Both the position numbers and the translations under genes were made by a program. This document shows, piece after piece, positions 11,252-23,627 of a stretch of 64,000 nucleotides of DNA. The number at the start of each line of letters is the position of its first letter. Positions within the stretch are counted from its first letter, which is position 1. Under the pieces are notes generated by a model that searched no databases, was not told the origin of the DNA, and worked only from the letters and a program-made list of their open reading frames with translations. Source of the stretch: Epiperipatus broadwayi (Eukaryota; Onychophora; Udeonychophora; Euonychophora; Peripatidae); assembly GCA_028023455.1 (NCBI GenBank), contig JAQFVV010006450.1:903501-967500 (forward strand), given 5' to 3'.

Positions 11252-14011
11252 CATGCTCCTTCTATACCCGCAAATGCAGCTCACTCATAGACCTGTTCTA
11301 CTACACACCTGAGATCCACTTTCTGACTGAAGTGGCCCTCGAGCCAGTGGCCTTTTTCGACCACATGGCACTAGTAGTGAAAATCGAGGCCAATGGGGGA
11401 CTGGATTCTGGGGGAAACTGTGGTAGAATCTTGAGAATGTTAACTCAGGTGGGCATGACAGAGGCTATCATATCAGAAGCCTACATTTATTTTTAATGAT
11501 AAATATCCTGTCTATCCCAGCCAAGGAGGCCTGGTTTTCACTCATTGGAATCCTCCAATCATTGATTACCCATCACTCTTAAAGACTGAAAAGTCTGACT
11601 AGACTCCTAAGAGAACTAGATCAGATAGCAGATCAGTTGAAAATGACCCCATCTAATACAGCAAGCATTGATGAAAATATCAGACAAATTACAATACAAA
11701 TTACAACAAAAATCCCTTGTGAATACATATTGGTCAAGAGGACTAAGATTTATCTCACAGCACAAAACAACTGCACAAGAGGATATTCTAGATGGGCACT
11801 GGGGGCAGTACTTAAGTAGTTTTTACCAACAGCCATAAGAACTTACGCAGGAACATTGATGCTTGAGAGAATTTGAGAGTATTCTGAAAGAACTTGCAAA
11901 AGGCAGGTGTGGGAGGGCTGCATGGGGGTTCCATAGGGTCAAATGGATCATGGGATAATGGAGTCAGTGTTGAAGAACAAGTTGACATCACTCCCTGACC
12001 GGATTCATCTGGGACTTCATGGGGTCCACAGGTTTCTCCTCAAACACCTCAGTCAATTTGCCATTCCTATTATGTTAAACATGATTAACCTTCTGGAAAA
12101 TGGACCAAGGGATGTAGCTGATCTAAATCCCATTGCTCTTGTACCCTTCCTTAAGAAAAACAAGCCACCAACAGAACTATCCAGTCTAAGGCCCATTTCG
12201 AAGACCCATCTGCTAATCAAAATTATTGAATCTGTGATTAAGGACAATATTTAAGGGAAAATTCTAAAATTTATTTCTGACTCTCAATTTGCAAAAAAGG
12301 GGACATCAACAATTAACACGATGGACCAGGTAAAGCTGTTGGTCGACCATGTAATATCGAACAAAATTTAAAGCCTATCGCAATACAGCTGGATATTGCA
12401 GCAGCTTTCAACTCAGTCAGGATCAACAAGCTTTTGAAGGTACTGGCTGAGTACTCCAATTTGGATGCATATATTCAAATAATAGACAACCTATTGAGGA
12501 ACTGAGAAATCTTCATCACCTTGAATGGTAAAATAGCCCCTGGCTTTAAACCTTCACTCTTGGTTCCACAGGATTTAGCCTAAGCTTTATAGCATATATT
12601 AATCCCCTCTTGATAGACATAGAGAGAAGGTTCCCTGGTACTTATATCCCTTGCATTAAAAAATCCAATTAATGTAATAGCATATATGGATGACATATTA
12701 GTAATTTTGCCATCGATCAAATATTTAAACCTGCTGGATGAAATACTGAACAAATACACAGCTGATTACGGACTCATTTTTAATATTCATAAATCAGCAG
12801 CCTGGAAAATTGTTACTGGAAAGAAAATTACAGCCAAATTTATAGCAGAACCCCAAAAATTTCTCGGCTTTCCTATATCCAGGTCGCCAATAGCAATGAC
12901 AAAAGGAATACAAAATGTAATATTGGAATCAACAGAAAGGTTAACCAAATCATTGTCCAAAGTTTACCTTTCCCTCCAGGAAAAAGTGACACTGCTACAG
13001 GGATAACCTACTCTCTCCCCATCATAAAGCTAAATAAAAACTTTATAAACAAAATTAACTCTATGTGTTTTAGGCTACTTTGGGGGTAGAGGAATGGTGG
13101 CCATAGGTTTAAGTAAAATACAATAGCCTAAAAAACTTAATGGCCTCTCTTTACATTCAACCCCAGCCATCTATGCCCAAAAGGCCTATAATCTAATTGT
13201 TAATTGGATACTACTTATGGGTATCACGAGATCACAAAAATCATCTTGCCCATTGACCACCCACCACCAAAGGAGGATTGGATAATAAAGCTGAATAAAT
13301 ATCTAAGGAAATTCACTACACCAGAACAACTACCATTTGCAAATAAGATCAGACTATGTGAAGCATGTCACCTGATGAATCCAGAGTTACAACGTTTGCC
13401 AAGTAAACTAAATCTAACTAACAATAACCACTTATCAAGAACTAAATTCTGGGCATTGGAGCTGAAATTTATTGATTTTGTAATCAAATTAAATCATGAT
13501 GCTTTGCCCACCAATTGGTTTCTTGTATATAAAAGGGTTTTTAAAAAACTTGATCCTATATGCCAATTGTGTGGTCAAGAAGATGAAACAATTGAATACC
13601 TAATTGGATGGAGCATGTACATGATTCATCCATGACCACTCCCAAATGGGAATAAATTGTATCACCTCAATACAAGGCTGTATAAATTACAAAATTTTTG
13701 GACTGACCAGAATTGCAGTCTACACCATATTCTCATTATGGAAAACCAGATGTAAGATACTTATTGGAAAATCAGAATCAGAAGTAGTTCAATTGTTTTG
13801 TAACAGCTTGGAGAAAATCAAGAAAAGAGACAAAGTCTATTCATCAAAAAAAAAATGATCGAAGACATATAGTCATACTTGAACACTGCACTCTTGGACT
13901 AATATACTCTGGCCTTCATTGATTGTCTTATTCATAATTACAACTCTCAATAGAACAAGAGGCACTAGACCTTGTTTAGTGATTGATTATATGTAAAAGT
14001 TTTCATTATAA
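11252..14011 (+). mobile_element. Non-LTR retrotransposon E1, 5'-truncated
   Basis: A 2.76-kb insertion, visibly richer in G and C than its surroundings, flanked by a perfect 15-bp duplication and ending in an A-rich tail (about 14006-14011). It encodes pieces of a reverse transcriptase with a palm motif reading AYMDDILV, and a C-terminal C-x2-C cluster. No endonuclease domain is visible in the retained part, so the element is probably 5' truncated. The clade is uncertain. The C-terminal cysteine cluster resembles the one found after the RT in R2, NeSL and R1-type elements. Stops and frameshifts show it is dead. It sits inside an older RTE relic. Confidence 0.8.
11943..13858 (+). pseudogene. 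E1 reverse transcriptase, broken frame
   Basis: Open pieces lie at 11943-12254, 12686-13006, 13204-13635 and 13646-13858. The first carries an N-terminal RT region with LVPFLKK- and LRPISKTH-like words (motif 1 in the family is usually RPI), and 12360-12420 adds AIQLDIAAAFNSV, with the first catalytic Asp. Next comes YMDD near 12686, followed by the thumb-proximal phrase KFLGF. At 13204-13635 there is an LDPICQLCGQEDETIEYL cluster. Known families have C-x2-C-x(6-8)-ET-x2-H-x3-C here, and the His and final Cys appear lost in this copy (EYLIGW). A last piece at 13646-13858 is the C-terminus. At least four frame breaks separate them. Confidence 0.78.
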
Positions 14012-14320
14012 ATAAATAGAGGGAGTTTAGACATTTTAGGGATGTAAATTTGGGGGAGGGGGGAGTGGAAAAATGTACTAAAAATTAGATTAGTATTATA
14101 GAAAATTTGAAAAGAAAAGGTGTGGGATTTGTGAAAATCAAGATAAAGAATTTATTTGCGCATATACTTAAGGATAGAGGAATATGCTGGAAGAGACTAA
14201 AGAAATTATCTAAAATCAAAAGGGAAAAGCAATAAATTTTTGAAGAGAAGACCAAGAGACATTTGAAAGACAATAAAAATGATCTGGTTTGATATGTGAG
14301 ATATCTTTTTTGCCATATAA
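14012..14320 (+). pseudogene. Decayed RTE of a second family, right part
   Basis: Continues the relic broken at 11251. The first 15 bases repeat ATAAATAGAGGGAGT as the TSD of E1. The translation gives IKNLFAHILKDRGICWKRL near 14135-14195, which fits the C-terminal region of RTE proteins where the family shows K-x-FGHILR-x(2-6)-GKI-GKR. The phrase RRPRD near 14246 fits the basic tail. Removing E1 and one TSD copy would bring this next to the ATFLYIEMW piece in the correct order. Confidence 0.55.
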
Positions 14321-15099
14321 ATAGATTTTAATTTATTTTAAAAATCAAATAAAAAATTTATGTGACCAAAATACTTGAGCTCTTTTTCAGTATTTTAAGT
14401 TTAATTAAGAGAGTTCCAGTTGAAATTAGTTCATATATATAATAAATAGGAATGTAATATAGAATGTTTTTGTTAATGTTTATTTAGAAGATATAATGAA
14501 TGAATGTTGCTTGGAAATAATATTGTTTGAGAAGTCATATGACTAATATTCAAGCATCTGAAGTGGCAAGATGACCTTCAATCCAAGAATCTTTTGCTTT
14601 TGAGTTCATCACTTTTTTATTGTGCTAAAACATACAGAGTAGTAATTGAATAGTTTGTTGTTGGGGTCATACAATATTCAAGCAGTATTTTTGACAAGCT
14701 GATGCGAACTCCAGGCATGTTTAAGTCAAATTTATCACTATCATTGTTCTAATGCACACAAAGCTGTAAAAAGACAAGCTGTCTAATAAATAAAACAAAC
14801 ACCCCTCATATTATTGACTCATTATGATATTTAATAGTATAAGGAATGAAAACTTAATTTTATCAGTTAGATTTGCAGTTTTAAAATGTAAGCTATACTT
14901 CATTGTAGAGCTGACAATTTAGACTTTTTTAAAGCAGCTTTTAATTTTCACTACACTAATTGATTCTTTTAGTTGTCCTAGGTTCATCATTTGTAATTGG
15001 AAAATGTTATTTTCAATTAGAGGAGTATTAGATCATCTTGGACAAGCAGTTGTTTGAAACTCCATTGTGAAAGTCCATAGAGATATGCTATAACAATTA
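14321..15099. other. AT-rich stretch without recognisable gene
   Basis: No coding or repeat signal that I can support. It ends at the TA dinucleotide used by the adjacent pogo-like element. Confidence 0.5.
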
Positions 15100-16384
15100 C
15101 ACCCAGGTCTCGTTTTATGCGGATTTATTTAATGCGATTTTGAGGTTATGCAATTCATGTTTCTTCTTAACATTTTTGTATGTGGTTTTCTTTTATGTAA
15201 TGAAAATTATTGGATCAGAAGACAATCTCCGATAATGCGCTATTACTTTAAATATTATAAATTTCGCGCACTCATGTCATGTTTAAAGTAATAGTGCATT
15301 ATCGGAGTTCGACTTCCATCTAATAATTTCAATATTTTCAGCACTTTAAAATAGTACAGTAATAGATTTTATACAATAAAGAAGTTCATAATTCACTTAA
15401 AATCAGAATTTCCCCATTTTATATACACACATTAAATTTTACAAGACTATAATGTTATAGATGAAAAATACTATTTATGTTGTTGTTTTTGCATTTTAAA
15501 TCATGTTCTATTTTTGCTTTTTATAAAAAGAGTATGTAATCAATTAATCATTTAGTGTCTGCAAGTTTATTTTTAAAAGGTGAGTAACAGTGGTGGGCAC
15601 AATTATAATCTGATTTTTAATTGTAATTAACAATTTAAAAATTACTTAATGTGATCTGAAATTAAGGTGATGTGAAACGATGAAATTTGATTTTTAAACG
15701 GAATTGAAAATTAAAGACAAAAATAAGAAATTAATTTTTAATTGTTAGTTTTAATTAAATTTTGCCCAACAGTGGTGAGTCAGTGTCTTTTTATTATTGT
15801 AAGTCTAAGTTCTTATTTTTATTTTAAACTTTTAGTTTACTCTAACGGAGAAAAAAAAAACACCCAAGAAAATGAATTTCTTTGGAAACAAAAATTTCAG
15901 TTTTAGATTGCTTAGTGAAATGGGAAGGATCAACAGCGATTGGAAAACGTTTTAGTTGTATTTCCTCTTGACTTCATTTAAGGAGAAGCTACAGTACCTC
16001 ACATCACATCATGACGAATCTGATGTCTCAAATAGCGATAATGATTAAAATATCATACATGTATGAAAATGTAAATTACACATAAAAATATATTGTTTTG
16101 AATAAAATTAACTACAGTAGTTAATAAAAAAAGTAAAAAAGTTTGTCTTGTATCAATTTTTTTCAAATTTGAAATTTTTTTATTAGTCATATTTTATTTT
16201 CTTATTTTTTTTTTTAATGCAAATTTTAAAGTAATTTTACATTGTTGCTTTGCTTTTATGTGATTTTTTGAAAATTACAGTATGTATCCTCCATTTTTCA
16301 AAGTAAGTTAAGTCTATTTTTGTGCCGTTTCTTTTGTGCGCATTTTCTGAGGAACCTATCTACCGCATAAAACGAGGCCCAGTG
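15100..16384. mobile_element. Pogo/Tigger-like DNA transposon, decayed
   Basis: Terminal inverted repeats begin CACCCAGGTCTCGTTTTATG at 15100 and, on the reverse strand from 16384, CACTGGGCCTCGTTTTATG. Both ends are flanked by TA (15098-15099 and 16385-16386). A TA target and ends with the CCTCGTTTTATGCGG theme are typical of the pogo/Tigger branch of Tc1/mariner transposons. At about 16015-16048 the plus strand reads HHDESDVSNSDND then a stop. This resembles the acidic C-terminus of pogo-type transposases, but the upstream frame is closed. Nothing like a DDD catalytic core could be read. It is either non-autonomous or internally deleted, and a second hairpin element lies inside it. Confidence 0.72.
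15202..15331. repeat. Hairpin element inside the pogo-like transposon
   Basis: The arms pair CTCCGATAATGCGCTATTAC (from 15227) with GTAATAGTGCATTATCGGAG (to 15307). Outside this core the similarity continues to about 15202 and 15331 with more mismatches. The motif ATAGTGCATTATCGGAG with GACTTCCAT recurs as ATAGCGCATTATCAGAG with GACTTCCAT at 33313-33345, so this is a dispersed repeat rather than a chance stem. Confidence 0.7.
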
Positions 16385-19300
16385 TACTTATAACAGAATG
16401 AACAAATCCTTCAATAAATACTTTTTTCTAATTAAATTAAGATTTTTTATATCAAATGCAAATACATACCATGAACTTTAGAATGGCAGACATCTTTATC
16501 ATTGCTTACCTGCTTGCTTGTATCTTTAACAATGAAAATATTTTGTTATTATTATTTTTTACTTATTCTGCTGCATATAGATAATAATTTTGACCATAAG
16601 CCTGATAACCAGAATTAGAAACTGGTTAGCATTATGATAAATAAATAAATAAATTTCAAAGTGAAAAAGTTGTAAAACTGTCACTAAACAAAAATAATGT
16701 GATATTATTGATTGACATAAAATGTGTAAGCACTAGACATTTTAGGGCCTTTCTTAAAAGTTGAGTTAGAAAATAAGTTGATGTCATGAAAAAAATTGTC
16801 AAGCTAGAAACATAGTGGAAGTTTGCCTTTTTTTTTTATTGCTTTTAGAATATCATTTTAATTTTTACTGTGATGCAGAAAAAATCACCAAACAAAAAAC
16901 CTGCAAAACTGTCGATTAATACTAACACTTTCATATTTGTTTAGAATCATTAAGCGTTTTCCTCAGAAAAAGTGTGGCAGTTTTATGGCCTTAGAATGGT
17001 ATTTTACCATTATTGTAATTTGTATTAGTGAAAGGTTTTTAAAATAATGTAGATTTTTCTATACTGTGTTTATTGATTTTTTAATTGGAAAAGAAATCTG
17101 AAGAGATCAATATCTTATGGACAGTAGCAAATACCAATCATTTTTAATGTTCTTCAAGAAAAGATTTATTTTAAGGTGTTTTTTCTCTTTTGATAATTGA
17201 TCATGTGATAACACATCATCACCTGATAAAATTGACACAGTGTTATATTTTTTTCAAATATTTTAATAATTATAAAGTATATATATTTTAAATCAGAATT
17301 TGACAAATTTTTACAAATCCACCTGTATTCATTCACATTTTTAAAAAAAACTTAAAAGAAGATAATTTATTCATCTTCCAAAAGAGTGTTTACACTAACC
17401 TTTTTGCTAATATTTATGATATTATTCTTATTTACAAATCAGTTTTTTAAATATTTAAAAGCAATCAAATGTGATTTTTTTTATGAGAATATTATTTGTT
17501 TATAAAATTTAATCAAGTCCAATTTATTAAGTTTTAGTATAAAGATTTTATACAGAAGTGAAAGATTGTGCATTTTCACAAACTCTCACCAAGTGGATCA
17601 ATAGAGAATCTCAGAATTTTCGAACTTTAACAAAAATACTATAACAACTTTATTTGTTGGTATAAGATGCACAAATTATTTGAGAGACTTTCTGAAATGC
17701 TGAGTTGGAAAGAAGATGAATATCATGGGGGAAAAACATTTTCAAATATTAAGCAAAGATGAAATATTTTTTTTATTACTGTAGTTCATTTTTGGTTTAG
17801 AAGATCAATTTTAATTTTCTCTTTAAGCAGAAAACAGATTTAGAATGTAGCAACAAGGAAGCAGAAGTTTTACAAATTGCATGCCTAAAGTTTCATAAAT
17901 TTTTATAAGGTTAATAAGTTTATATTTTTATTTTATGCTTTTAAAGTTTTTACTAAAATCAAACTGTACAGTGTAATTTATATTTTTGGTTTTATATTAT
18001 ATTTTTTCTGTTTAAACAGTGGTAATTTTACTTATGGGCCTGGAATAGCTTATTCTTAAATATATGTGTTTCCAAGTTAAATTACAATTAACAGAGGATG
18101 CAATGAATGATCTTCTGTTACTAATAAATTCCTTAATGCAATGCATTAATATTGGTGAAGGAAGTAGTCAAAACATTGGATTTATTAATTATCATTAGAA
18201 AGATCTCCACAAAATATCACAAATTGCAGTAAAATTAAAAATGATTACTGTACAACTGAATAACAAGATAACTATAAAAATTTGATCATGGCAGAGAGAG
18301 AATTGAAAGCAAGTTGATGCCAAACATTCAACATATTAAAATTTGATGAGTGGCACAAAAAAAGAAGGAAATTGCATTGTTTAAATAGGCTTTTTTAATT
18401 TTTATTATTTAACCTCTGAATTTTTTTTTCTGTTAATAATGGAAATGAAACTAAGAACGATGTTTATTTGAAAATTATGTTATGATTTATACATTAGTAT
18501 AGAGCAAAAATTTGGGCTTTTAAAAATACTTGGTAATATATAGTGGCTAAGATCAATTTCACTTGAAAAAATATAAAAAAAACAATGCAAAAATCTATTC
18601 AGATGGAAATTAACTGTATGTGGGTATCACATACATTGAAGAACAGAAATATTACAAGGATAGCTATGTTTCATATCGATTGGCAAAGTAGAAAAACTGT
18701 TGATGAAGAAGTTTATACATTTTTAAAAATGTGATATGGAATTTTAAAAAATGGCAGATCAAACTACATAAAAAATAAAATTTATTATAATTATATGATT
18801 TGCATAAGGAATTAAAAAATAATAAATAATTCATAATAAGAACAATGATGCTTTTGAGTGGGATTATGAAAGCAGAATAGATTTTAAAAAAAGGCAAATT
18901 GTTTAACAGTGTCTCCGGTAAAATAATACCTCTCATCAGTGATGAAGTATGCATCATATCAGTAGGATACTTTTTTGTTATACAACCAGCAAACCATCAA
19001 TACTTTTTTAGTAATCTAAATTACTGCAAACTATTACCTCCAGCTTATATTATCTTGATACCCATTTAACTAATATTAGTAGTTTAGATAGTTGTTTTGA
19101 TTTGGAGTGACTTGAAATTTGAAAAAAATTACCTGGGTTCACTGAGACTAGACTTGAACTCCAAGTCATGGATATGGAAACCAGATTAGCTAAAAACTAT
19201 GCCACAAAAAGTCAAAAAGGATGAACTCTTTATTCACCAGCTAAATGACCAGCTGGGCTGGTTATGGGTCTGCTATTTAGGGGAAATGCTGCTATCATTT

Positions 19301-20872
19301 GTCAAATCCTTAATTATGTTAAAACATTTTCAGTACAGAACAATTGTTTTGCTTAGTTTTCTTAAAACAATTTTGAAGATATATTTTATATAATTATATT
19401 TTGTTCTCTGACTTTCCCAAATACAGACTTAATCCAAAAACCACTAATTCAAAACATTTCATTACCCATCCAAAGTTTACAAAGTATTGTTTTGAGTTAT
19501 TAATTTAATTACTGTTTTATAAATATTTTATGCTAACATAAATATAAGCATGTTGTATATTTTAAAGTGCTGCTTTATTATTAATAATATAAATATATAA
19601 CTTATACAAAAGTATTTCAGTCTTCAGAAATTATAGATATTAAATGTAAATCTTATTTCAGTTTTTAACAAAGCTTGAATTTATAATGAGGAAAATTATT
19701 GAATGTTGAAATTGGGAAAAATACGCAAATACATAAAATCCTGGAACCAGGAATTTCGGATTAGTAGTAGTTTAGCTGTTATTGCAGCTAAGGTATGGAT
19801 AAGTACAGAATATTAATATATATTCAAAATATAATGCTTCCAATTAGCTACTGCTTTAATCATTAACTGAAGTGGTGCAAGTGTTCTTAGCCAATTATTA
19901 GTAGTAGTTTAAATCTCGAATTCAGCTCTTAGTGAAGCTGAAATTAGAAAAGCTTTTTAATCTGAGCTGAAAAAGAAATACAAAAACTCCTGAAGATATT
20001 TCAAGACAAAAATATTATTAAACGTTACCCTGTTTGAATAAAGTTATTAAATGTTGTTTTGGCTTATTTTTTTATACTGACATTTTATTAGAATCAAGCC
20101 AAATTATTTGTTGTCATAGTAACAGCAATTATCAAAAGCAACATTTGTCTTCCGATAGGATAAAGTAATTTTAAGAGTTGTTTGATCATCTTTGTTAGCT
20201 TCTCCTTATCTTAGCTTAAAAATAAAGTACAGTATTAAGTTATTTTTAAGTTATTTCCATCAACTGGGAATCACCGTGTCTTTAAGATTGAAAAATGATG
20301 GTTCAGTAAATAACCTTTGCAAGCTGTGGTCTTTCAAAAATCAATATTTATTTTTCACATCAAGATGACGTTTTCACTCCTGCCAAATGATCCGAATAGA
20401 TTTTTTAGACACACACACATAAAAAAATTCTAAAAATTGGTTTTTGAATTATTACCATTTTTCTTAATCTTAGATATTTTTTTATTGTTTAATTATAATC
20501 TTTGTGTGTCTGTTGCAAAGACATGTTCAATAAAGAGAAAAACAGATTTATTTAACTTACAGATTTTTATAATTAAACAAACTAACAACATCTTCATTAA
20601 CAACCATTTCATGTAAATAAATATTAACATTCCAACTCTTAAAAAACAAGAAAGAGAATATAAATAATAAATGGTTATGATGACTATAGAGCCGATCCAT
20701 AAGTCATATACTTTACACTAAATCTTTGGTCTATTTAATATTTTGCTGTCTTTTAACTTAATTCTGCAGCACACTTTTCTTTCTAACGATTTCAAAATCT
20801 TACTTAATTGTTATTCTAGCTTTAACATTATCTTTAAAATATAAAGAGTATGCATTTTTCATGTAAACAAAC
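16385..20872. other. AT-rich stretch, no gene identified
   Basis: Long AT-rich DNA with (TAAA)n near 16640 and many T runs. Short blocks around 16750, 17690 and 18300 share the theme GAGTTGGAAA-x-AAGTTGATG and may be old diverged copies of one repeat, but I could not align them convincingly. A tRNA-like remnant at 19140-19206 is listed separately. Confidence 0.45.
19140..19206 (-). repeat. tRNA-like SINE remnant
   Basis: On the minus strand TGTGGCATAGTTTTTAGCTA is followed by GGAGTTCAAGTCTAG (B-box-like, positions 19148-19162). The spacing fits a tRNA-derived Pol III promoter. No cloverleaf can be closed with confidence, so it is not a tRNA gene. Confidence 0.45.
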
Positions 20873-20914
20873 CATGTGCAATTATACCCTAAAACATTTT
20901 TAAGACTTATTATT
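20873..20914 (+). repeat. First copy of a 42-bp duplicated sequence
   Basis: Starts CATGTGCAATTATACCCTAA and ends AAGACTTATTATT. The second copy starts at 22436. With the 1.5-kb insertion removed, the two copies would be directly adjacent in tandem. Confidence 0.7.
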
Positions 20915-20917
20915 CAT
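20902..20917 (+). repeat. Target-site duplication, left of the 1.5-kb insertion
   Basis: AAGACTTATTATTCAT, identical to 22423-22438. Confidence 0.7.
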
Positions 20918-22422
20918 AGTCCACTAGAGGAGCCTAGGACTCCAGTTTTCACTGTTTCAGGTTCCCTGTTTTGTTCACCAAAGTCATAATCCATTGTTGT
21001 ATTCATAGAAGAAAAGTTTACCAAAATGTAAGTGAATATCTGTTTCAGTGTTTTTTCATCTTTAGAAAAAGTTTTGGAACAGTTTTCATTCAATGATAAT
21101 TGAAATTATCTATCATTCCGTTTTACGCAAATGGATGCCATTAGAAATAGACAAAAGCTAGCTTAAGTAATTCTTGGAATCATTAGAATATTATAAACTT
21201 TTTAAAACTAATTTTAAATGAAACCAAATAATTCTAAAAAGAATAGACACTAGAAATCCTAATTTTATTGATAGAATAAATAGGAAATTCATTTGGACAT
21301 CAAATCTCATAGAAAACGTGAAATATAATATGTTAACAATGATGATTTTAGGAAATTATTTTTACATCAGATTTTAGCAGTGTTAAACAAGTTTTAAATG
21401 TTAATTTGATCTCAATTTTAGAATTGAACATTATAGAAAATAACCTAAGCTATCTCCCTGCACAAAAATCAGGTTTCTCCAATGATCAAAACAGAAGTTA
21501 TTGCCCCTCTTCCAGGGGAATTGGGGGCCACACAAAAAAATTAAAAAATTTTCAAATCAACACAGAATTACTATGAAGTGATTCCTGGGCTAAAAAATAA
21601 TGATTTAAAACAAAAATGAGTACAAATGATGTTTGAGACCTAAACAGACATTGAAGCTGCAAATTATTCATACCCTTTTAAGCAATAATTATTGAGAATT
21701 TTCCAAGGTTTAACAACAAACTTTCAGATTATACTTGAATCATTCATTACTAATCAAGACCTGAAATTCAATCAAAAGAAGCAGGATCCAATTAATATTG
21801 ACAAATAAAAATCACTGGGAACCCTGAAGGACTTTGGTTGGTGGGTTGAGCAGCTGTTGTGAACATTTGCAGACACAGGAGTTTGATAATGATAAGGGCA
21901 GATGTTCAACTCCATTGACCTCAGTGTGCAAGATGATATCACTGGATGCTAGACACTCCAGCTAGAAATATCACCTTTGTAACAGTAATAGAGTTTTGTT
22001 GTAATATTTGCGGGCACGGGTCTGCACTCTTCATTTTTTCTATAGGGGTTGATGATGGTGGTTGTTGGAGGTCTGGTTTATGGGTACAGGCTGATGACAA
22101 TTATTGCCACTACCCGGAAAATATGCTGGGAGGGTACAGGGTCAAAGTTTTCAGCACCTTTTTCGCTCTGATGGGCTGCTGTGCCCCCTTGATGGGTTGT
22201 TTTTGGGCAGTGCAGATCTGTGCTCGTCCATGTATAGACACACATTAAGCAAAATTATACAACCCTTTTATTGATATATTTGTTATTGAGCGTACGTACC
22301 TTGTAAACCTGGTCAATAATTGTTTTGCCTTGTAACATTGAACACTTTGTAATCCTCCACGGGTAAGTGTACCCGATAACTTTTTGTAATCTTTTGACTA
22401 ATAAAGGTTACTTTTGAGAAAA
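20918..22422 (+). mobile_element. Unclassified retroposed insertion, probably a LINE 3' end
   Basis: Bracketed by a 16-bp duplication. The right-hand part (about 21820-22420) is much richer in G and C than the rest, and it ends with AATAAAGG, a T-rich stretch and an A run, as expected for a poly(A)-type retroposon in plus orientation. An open frame at 21946-22248 (100 codons, several Cys residues) matches no family I recognise. It may be a decayed coding end or 3' untranslated sequence. The left part (20918-21800) is AT-rich and unreadable, so another element could be nested there. Confidence 0.5.
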
Positions 22423-22438
22423 AAGACTTATTATTCAT
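22423..22438 (+). repeat. Target-site duplication, right of the 1.5-kb insertion
   Basis: AAGACTTATTATTCAT, identical to 20902-20917. Confidence 0.7.
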
Positions 22439-22474
22439 GTGCAATTATACCCTAAAACATTTTTAAGACTTATT
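22436..22474 (+). repeat. Second copy of the 42-bp duplicated sequence
   Basis: Matches 20873-20911 without mismatch, from CATGTGCAATT through AAGACTTATT. Confidence 0.7.
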
Positions 22475-22514
22475 GTTTATTTGCATCACATATTGTTTAT
22501 TTGCATCACATATT
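22471..22514 (+). repeat. 20-bp tandem duplication
   Basis: TATTGTTTATTTGCATCACA occurs twice in direct succession (22471-22490, 22491-22510), followed by TATT. It abuts the 42-bp duplication, so this site has undergone repeated slippage-type duplication. Confidence 0.85.
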
Positions 22515-23627
22515 CAAGCCAATAAAGATGTATCTTATGATAATACATTCATTAGAATTTCCAGAAATCTGAGGAACATATCAAAAGTCTATGATCTTGC
22601 TACTCATTTTCAGAATCTTGTGGAACATTCTAAGATGAAAATTTTGGAATGATTTTATACTATGTCAATATTGTAGTTTAAGACAAGAGAATATTTCAAT
22701 GGTCTGATTATCTTTCTATTTATTTTTCACTATGCATGAAACTTTATTGTATTCACTCATATTCTGCATACACATATATAAAACTTAATGTCCTGCATAT
22801 TTTAAGGTGGTAGAGTGGTGATTTCTGGTAATCAATGATCATAATTCAGTTACATCACTTCCATTGCATGAATTTCTTATGAATTCCCAAGCAATAAACT
22901 GTTCAGTTATTTATTTACGTTTTATTGTAAAGCATAATCCAATAAGAAGTCGACATTTGTAATGTTCATATAGTAATACAATGAGTTTAGTTTAGCATAC
23001 TCACATTCTGTAATATATAAATATTTTAGATCAAGTGACAAATAATGAAATATTTTACTGTAATTGTAACAAAACAAAAAATTGATTTATTATCAGAAAT
23101 TATATTAACTCATCTAGTGTAAAAGCATAATACTCGGTGATATAGCATATAAAAATATGTCGGTATCTGAACTCATATAAACTCAACTCATTTTTTAGGA
23201 AAAGATAAAAAAGAATCACATTTTTAAGAAAATAAAGTGTGATGTTCTTTTTAATCTTTAATGATGCTTTTATGATTTAATAAATGATATAATTTATTAA
23301 AAAACTGGAATTTGTAATACATACATCAAACATCCTCAATGATATATCACAGTAAGCTTAGTATAGGATGCTTTGATGTTCTGGTACATAATTATTTTAG
23401 ATCAGATGTAAAAAAACGGAAATATTTCACTATAATACTAAAAAAATAATTCTATATACCTGTTATTCTTTTTTTTCTAATTTATGTATTGTTATTAAAT
23501 CTTTTGTATGAAGATAGATTAGGGCAACTAAAACTGAATGATGACTGCAATCTCTTGATATATACTGCATTTGTTGTCTTTAAGAAAATATTAGCAATAG
23601 TCAAAACAAAATATTTTTGAATTCTAC
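22515..23627. other. AT-rich stretch without recognisable gene
   Basis: No open frame of note and no repeat structure that I can support. Confidence 0.5.

Noticed and set aside
14012-14273. 62-codon minus-strand frame (14085-14273) as a gene
   Set aside because: Antisense to the RTE-like words read on the plus strand. Hydrophobic AT-rich frame only.
16750-18380. Possible three-unit segmental repeat around 16750, 17690 and 18300
   Set aside because: Shared words are short and spacing irregular, so chance similarity in AT-rich DNA cannot be excluded by eye.
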